A DNA stretch of 64,000 bases from Rhodovastum atsumiense (lineage in GTDB: Bacteria > Pseudomonadota > Alphaproteobacteria > Acetobacterales > Acetobacteraceae). This document shows, piece by piece, positions 59,727 through 64,000 of the stretch; the first letter of the stretch is position 1, and every line of letters begins with the position of its first letter. The notes below the pieces were generated by a model that was given only the letters and a program-made list of their open reading frames with translations, was not told the origin of the DNA and did not search any database. The position numbers were made by a program, and so were the translations under genes. Location: contig NZ_OW485601.1 in the NCBI RefSeq assembly GCF_937425535.1, forward strand, positions 1,638,501 through 1,702,500, in the 5' to 3' direction.

Positions 59727-62351
59727 CTAATACAGCCCGCCCAGGGCGCTGTCGACCCCGCCGGCGCTTGACGGCGCCGGCGCGGCGATGTCGGCGCCCG
59801 GCCCTTCGGCCTGCGGAATCCCGCCGCCGCCGACCGGACCCGAGGCACCCGGCACCTGGTCGGGCTTGAAGGCGTCGGTCACGGTGCCCCAGCCGGAATC
59901 CCAGGCGACCAGGGCGACGCCGGGCGGCGGCACGAAGGCCAGCTTCGGCCGCCCCTTGAGCGCCACAGCCATGTAATCGTGCCAGATCGGCGCCGCCAGC
60001 GCGCCGCCGGTCTCGTTGTTGCCGAGCGAAGTCGGGGTGTCGAAGCCGATCCAGACCACGGTGACCAGGTCGGGCGTGAAGCCGCCGAACCAGGCGTCCT
60101 GGAAGTCCTGACTGGTGCCGGTCTTGCCGGCGATGGCGCGATCGAGCCCCTTGGCGGCGGCGCCGCCGGTGCCCCGGCTCACCACCCCCTGCATCATCAT
60201 GACGAGCTGGAAGGTCGAGGCGGGATCGACCACCTGACGCCGGTCATCGGCCAGCACCGGCAGGTGCAGGGGATCCTCGCAGCCGTGGCAACTGCGCGCC
60301 CCGGCCCGCCAGATCACGTGGCCGTCGCGGTCCTGCACGCTGTCGATCAGCGTCGGCACCACCTCGCGCCCGCCCATGGCCAGCCCCGCATAGGCGCCGG
60401 CCTCGCGCAGCACCGTGGTTTCCACCGCGCCGAGCGCCGCCGGCAGCACCCGCGGCATGTTGTCGAACAGGCGGAAGCCGATCGCGGTCTGCGCCACCGC
60501 GTCCATGCCCACCTGGTTGGCCACCCGCACTGTGACCAGGTTGAGCGACTTCTCCAGCGCGATGCGCAACGGCACCGCGCCGAGGAAGTCCATCTCGTAG
60601 TTGTTGGGCCGCCACTTCCCCGCCGCCCCCTGGTCGAGCACGAAGGGCGCGTCGAGGAAGCGCTGCGACGGGGAAATCCCGTTCGCCAGCGCGGTCAGGT
60701 AGACGAAGGGCTTGAAGCTCGACCCGGGCTGCCGGCTGGCCTGGGTGGCGCGGTTGAACTGCGACATCTCGAAGCTCCAGCCCCCGGAGAGCGCCAGCAC
60801 CCGGCCGGTGGACGGCTCGATCGAGACCAGCGCCCCCTGCACCAGCGGGATCTGCCGCAGCAGCAGCCGCTCCGGCCGGCCGGCATTGCGCCCCTGCCCT
60901 GCCGTCGCCGGCGCGAGCTCGGCCATCACCACGTCGCCCGGCTTCACCACGTCGGCGATGCGCCGCGGCGTCGGGCCGAGCTGCAGGTTGGGCGGCGGCA
61001 CCAGCGCCCCGGGCGGCAGATGCGCGACCCGGGCCCAGCCGAGATCGGCCATCTGCATCGGCAGCACCCGCGGCACCGCCCCCGCGGCCCGGTCGACGAA
61101 ACCCAGCTTCGCCTCGGTGTCCGAGGCTTCCAGCACCACCGCGAGCTTCCAGTCCGGCAGCATGCCGGGCGGACGCTGCACCTGGCCGAGCTGGCCTTCC
61201 CAGCCGGTGCGCAGCGCCGGCCCCGCCGGCAGCCGTGCCACCGGGCCGCGCCAGCCGCCGCGGCGACGGTCGTAACGCATCAACCCCTCGCGCAGCGCGG
61301 TGTCGGCCGCGGCCTGCAGCACCGGATCGAGCGAGGTGCGCACCACCAGCCCGCCCTGCGTGGTCTGGTCGGCGCCGAAACGGTCGATCAGCCGCCGGCG
61401 CACCTCCTCGGCGAAGTAATCTGCCCCGGCCACCATGTCCGGACGCCGGTACTGCGCCGGCGCGATCGGCTGCGCCTTCGCCGCCGCCGCCTGCTCGGCG
61501 GTGATCACCCGGTCCTCGGCCATGCGGTCGAGCACCCAGTCACGCCGCGCCTTGGCCGCGTCGGGGAAGCGGAACGGGTTGTAGTTGTTCGGCGCCTTGG
61601 GCAACGCCGCCAGGAACGCCGCTTCCTGCACGGTCAGCTCGTCGAGCGGCTTGTTGAAGTAGCTCTGCGCCGCCGCGGCGACGCCGTAGGACTGCAGGCC
61701 GAGATAGATCTCGTTCAGATACAGCTCGAGGATGCGCTCCTTGCTCAGCGACTGGTCGAGCCGGATCGCCAGGATCGCCTCGCGCGCCTTGCGCGCGAGC
61801 GAGACCTCGCTGCTGCCGAGCAGCATGTTCTTGGCGACCTGCTGGGTGATGGTGGAGGCACCGATCGGGCGCCGTCCCTGGCGGTAGGTCATCAGGTCGG
61901 TGACCGCGGCCCGCGCGATCGCGATCGGGTCGACGCCGCCATGGAGGAAGAAATTCTGGTCCTCGGCCGAGACGAAGGCCCGCTTCACGATCTCGGGGAT
62001 GGCGGTGTAGGGCACGAAGATGCGCCGCTCCACCGCGAGTTCCGAGAGCAGACGGGAATCACCGGCATAGATGCGGCTCATCATGCGCGGCTGGTAGTTG
62101 CGCAGGCCGGTCACGTCCGGCAGGTCGGCGGCAAAGCGCTGATAGGCGATGAACCCCGCCAGCACCGCGCCCGCCACGCCAAGCGTGAGCAGCCCCGCGA
62201 ACAGGCCCATGATCCGCCCGATCCAGGCCAGGGCGCCCCGCGGCTTGCCCTTGCCCTTTCCCTTCCCCTGGCGCGGCGGCTGCGAGGGGGGAGGCTGCGG
62301 CGTGGGAGCCGGTGGCACGAGCCTTGCACCCGCGGTCAGCTTGTCGGTCAT
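59727..62351 (-). CDS. mrcA: Penicillin-binding protein 1A (transglycosylase/transpeptidase)
   Basis: An 874-residue bifunctional peptidoglycan synthase. A cytoplasmic Pro/Lys-rich tail precedes a membrane anchor (about 45-68). The GT51 domain has the catalytic Glu in FVSAEDQNFFLHGGVD, with GASTITQQVAKNMLL and ELYLNEIYLGLQSYGVA. The transpeptidase domain has the acyl-serine motif SSFK (RQPGSSFKPFVYL), the SxN-type motif and KTG (IAGKTGTSQDF). It lies between the amidase and prfB, a typical alphaproteobacterial order. The C-terminal 35 residues are low-complexity Pro/Gly/Ala. Confidence 0.95.
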   Translation of the reverse strand: MTDKLTAGARLVPPAPTPQPPPSQPPRQGKGKGKGKPRGALAWIGRIMGLFAGLLTLGVAGAVLAGFIAYQRFAADLPDVTGLRNYQPRMMSRIYAGDSRLLSELAVERRIFVPYTAIPEIVKRAFVSAEDQNFFLHGGVDPIAIARAAVTDLMTYRQGRRPIGASTITQQVAKNMLLGSSEVSLARKAREAILAIRLDQSLSKERILELYLNEIYLGLQSYGVAAAAQSYFNKPLDELTVQEAAFLAALPKAPNNYNPFRFPDAAKARRDWVLDRMAEDRVITAEQAAAAKAQPIAPAQYRRPDMVAGADYFAEEVRRRLIDRFGADQTTQGGLVVRTSLDPVLQAAADTALREGLMRYDRRRGGWRGPVARLPAGPALRTGWEGQLGQVQRPPGMLPDWKLAVVLEASDTEAKLGFVDRAAGAVPRVLPMQMADLGWARVAHLPPGALVPPPNLQLGPTPRRIADVVKPGDVVMAELAPATAGQGRNAGRPERLLLRQIPLVQGALVSIEPSTGRVLALSGGWSFEMSQFNRATQASRQPGSSFKPFVYLTALANGISPSQRFLDAPFVLDQGAAGKWRPNNYEMDFLGAVPLRIALEKSLNLVTVRVANQVGMDAVAQTAIGFRLFDNMPRVLPAALGAVETTVLREAGAYAGLAMGGREVVPTLIDSVQDRDGHVIWRAGARSCHGCEDPLHLPVLADDRRQVVDPASTFQLVMMMQGVVSRGTGGAAAKGLDRAIAGKTGTSQDFQDAWFGGFTPDLVTVVWIGFDTPTSLGNNETGGALAAPIWHDYMAVALKGRPKLAFVPPPGVALVAWDSGWGTVTDAFKPDQVPGASGPVGGGGIPQAEGPGADIAAPAPSSAGGVDSALGGLY

Positions 62352-62403
62352 TGTGGTTCGTCACACCTGTCTGGCTCCGCGCCACTGGCCGGCGCGGCGG
62401 CGG

Positions 62404-63288
62404 TCATCCGGCCATGCGCCCGCCTTGCGGCGGTCCGGCCGGCGCCCCGTTGAAATAGGCATCCACGGCACGTTTCATAGCAGCCGCGATGCGTGCGCGG
62501 TACTGGGGACGACGCAGGGCCGCCTCGTCCTCACGATTTGACATGAACCCCATTTCCACGAGCACGCTGGGGATATCCGCCGCCTTCAGCACGACGAAGC
62601 CGGCATGCCGGGCGGGATTCTGCAGCAGGCGAAGGTCGCCCTGCAGCGCGGACACCACGCCACGCTGCATGCGCGCCGATCCGGCCCGGGTCTCCTGGCG
62701 CACCAGGCTGGCCAGGATGCGCGCGACGTCGGGGGGAGCGTTGCGGAAAGCCGGGCCGCCGAAGCGGTCGGCCGCGTTTTCCCGGGTCGCGAGGGCGGCG
62801 CTCTGCGCGTCCGAGGCGGTATCGGCCAGGGTGTAGACGCTGGCGCCGCGCACCCCATGGTCGCCCACCGCGTCCGCATGCATCGAGACGAACAGGCCGG
62901 CGCCACGGCGCTGGGCGATCGCCACCCGCTCCTCAAGCGGAATGAACACGTCGCCCGTGCGGGTCAGCTCCACCCGGTAGCGGCCCGAGGCGAGCAACTG
63001 GCGGCGCAATTCCAGCGCCGCGGCCAGGGCGATGTGCTTTTCATAGGTGCCGGAAACGCCGGTGGCCCCCGGATCCTTGCCGCCATGGCCGGGATCGAGC
63101 AGCACCAGGGGCGGCGACAGCGTCCGCGGGGGCTGGCTCCGTGGAGGCAGGGGGGCGGAGCGCGGCAGCGCCAGGGTGGGCGCCCCGCCGAGCGCGGACC
63201 CCGGCCGGGGCGCGGCAAGCGCGTGCGCGGCCGGCAGCAGGAAGCTGGCGGCCACACCGGAACCGAGCAGGAATCGGCGGGTGATCAC
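62404..63288 (-). CDS. N-acetylmuramoyl-L-alanine amidase (Amidase_3)
   Basis: A 294-residue secreted zinc amidase that cuts the glycan-peptide bond of peptidoglycan during cell separation. The N-terminus MITRRFLLGSGVAASFLL has a twin-arginine-like signal. Zinc and catalytic residues are in LLDPGHGGKDPG, TYEKHIALAAA, FVSMHADA and SVLVEMGFMSN. A Pro/Arg-rich linker (about 45-62) separates signal and enzyme domains; there is no full AMIN domain. It is the first gene of the amidase-PBP1A-prfB run. Confidence 0.95.
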   Translation of the reverse strand: MITRRFLLGSGVAASFLLPAAHALAAPRPGSALGGAPTLALPRSAPLPPRSQPPRTLSPPLVLLDPGHGGKDPGATGVSGTYEKHIALAAALELRRQLLASGRYRVELTRTGDVFIPLEERVAIAQRRGAGLFVSMHADAVGDHGVRGASVYTLADTASDAQSAALATRENAADRFGGPAFRNAPPDVARILASLVRQETRAGSARMQRGVVSALQGDLRLLQNPARHAGFVVLKAADIPSVLVEMGFMSNREDEAALRRPQYRARIAAAMKRAVDAYFNGAPAGPPQGGRMAG

Positions 63289-64000
63289 GGGCTGAACTTC
63301 CGATGGAAGCGAGTATCTACTGCAGGTCTAACATGACCGTTCGATAACCGCAGCTTGCACATTGATGACGGCAGATTCATGTCGCGGAAATGGCATTGCC
63401 GCCATGGCTCTCCACGCTTTGCTTGCGATATGCCGGCGTTTGCTTCATCGTCTGGGCTCGCTCCGGCGCCGCGCCGGGGGGCGGCATGCCCTCCGGGTTA
63501 CGATCGGGGCTGCCTCGCCCCGTGGCCCATTGGCCGAGCAAAGGGGCACGACGGCAGCCGGATCCGTGTCGCCGCCCGTGCCGCCCCCAGAAATCCAGCC
63601 TCGTTGGACGGTCTGGGGCGACGCCCAGGTCTTTGCGCCGGCAAGATGCTCGCTATCTGCATCAGCAGGCCGCGCGGCGGGGCGAAGGGGACCGACGGAC
63701 GACGGTCGACGAGCACAGAACAACCGGGGCAGCGCGCCGTCTGGCGCGCACGGCCCGCAGACACAGGGTTTTCATGACCGCCTTCCCGCCGCTTCACCCT
63801 GAGAGGATTGCCGCCGCAAGCGGTTATCCTGCCTGCCATGCGCGCGTCGCGCGCGCAGCGGCGCCAGGGATGACGCGCGGCCGGCCGGTCAGTGCGCCCC
63901 TGCTTTCCTCCGTCCTGCCTGGTCTGCGGTCCTGCCCCCTCCCGCCCTCACTTGATTCCCGCCCCGATCGGCGCGCAACCGCGCCCGGGGCGGCGCACCG
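63289..64000. other. Non-coding region upstream of the amidase, reaching the window edge
   Basis: No convincing gene in these 712 bases: open frames exist on both strands but lack codon bias and recognisable sequence. A 27-base imperfect hairpin lies at 63804-63830. In many alphaproteobacteria the gene divergent from amidase-PBP1A-prfB is rne (ribonuclease E), which has a long leader, so this may be the rne promoter and 5' UTR with the gene starting beyond base 64000. That is an inference from gene order only. Confidence 0.5.

Noticed and set aside
63355-63839. Small ORFs on both strands in the terminal gap
   Set aside because: There is no codon bias, no Shine-Dalgarno sequence and no recognisable sequence; frames overlap one another on both strands.

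Overview
The window is ordinary chromosomal DNA of a very GC-rich alphaproteobacterium. The gene order (uvrC-pgsA-moaD-moaE, lgt-methyltransferase-pgeF, rplY-pth-ychF, ccmF-G-H-I, amidase-PBP1A-prfB) and the protein sequences suggest the order Rhodospirillales, most likely an Acetobacteraceae genus. That placement is an inference from gene content and was not tested against a database. I see no tRNA or rRNA gene, CRISPR array, prophage, transposase or integrase. Almost every gene has a housekeeping or commonly conserved function.

Layout. 1-3.2 kb: the 3' part of glnD, a short-chain dehydrogenase and folB (pterin/folate metabolism). 3.4-7.7 kb: uvrC, pgsA, a lipoprotein gene, moaD and moaE. 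7.8-13.5 kb: ilvE diverging from a MarR regulator, response regulator and histidine kinase cluster (petP-petR type), then an orphan chemoreceptor. 13.5-16.8 kb, minus strand: ubiK, a YbjN-like protein, proC, a TetR regulator and a phasin. 17-20.6 kb: lgt, a MidA-like methyltransferase, pgeF, a tiny hydrophobic ORF and a lipoprotein. 20.7-30.3 kb: prs, a GST, a histidine phosphatase, a DUF2339-type membrane protein (minus strand), rplY, pth, ychF, and the UDP-glucose to UDP-xylose gene pair. 30.3-34 kb, minus strand: an ABC transporter with a double permease and no binding protein, plus an AhpD-like protein. 34-43.6 kb: dut, a DsbD/ScsB-type protein, hrpB, an HtrA-like protease with an adjacent response regulator, pmbA/tldE and a Tim44-like protein. 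44-49 kb: a tail-anchored unknown protein and an RND efflux pair. 49-54 kb, minus strand: ccmF-G-H-I (cytochrome c maturation). 54.3-58.3 kb: an MFS transporter, csbD, a RutF-like flavin reductase and a LivK-like binding protein. 58.5-63.3 kb, minus strand: amidase, PBP1A and prfB. The last 0.7 kb shows no gene.

The signals I find most worth a second look are not protein genes. One is a family of compact multi-hairpin palindromic elements packed between stop codons. It includes one complete-looking 177-bp copy with 22-bp terminal inverted repeats (1727-1903), and copies sit flush in three convergent gene junctions (7.7, 34.6 and 49.0 kb). Another is the classic RF2 programmed +1 frameshift in prfB. 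I also note several candidate regulatory arrays of direct or inverted repeats. I found no convincing previously undescribed multi-gene system here.
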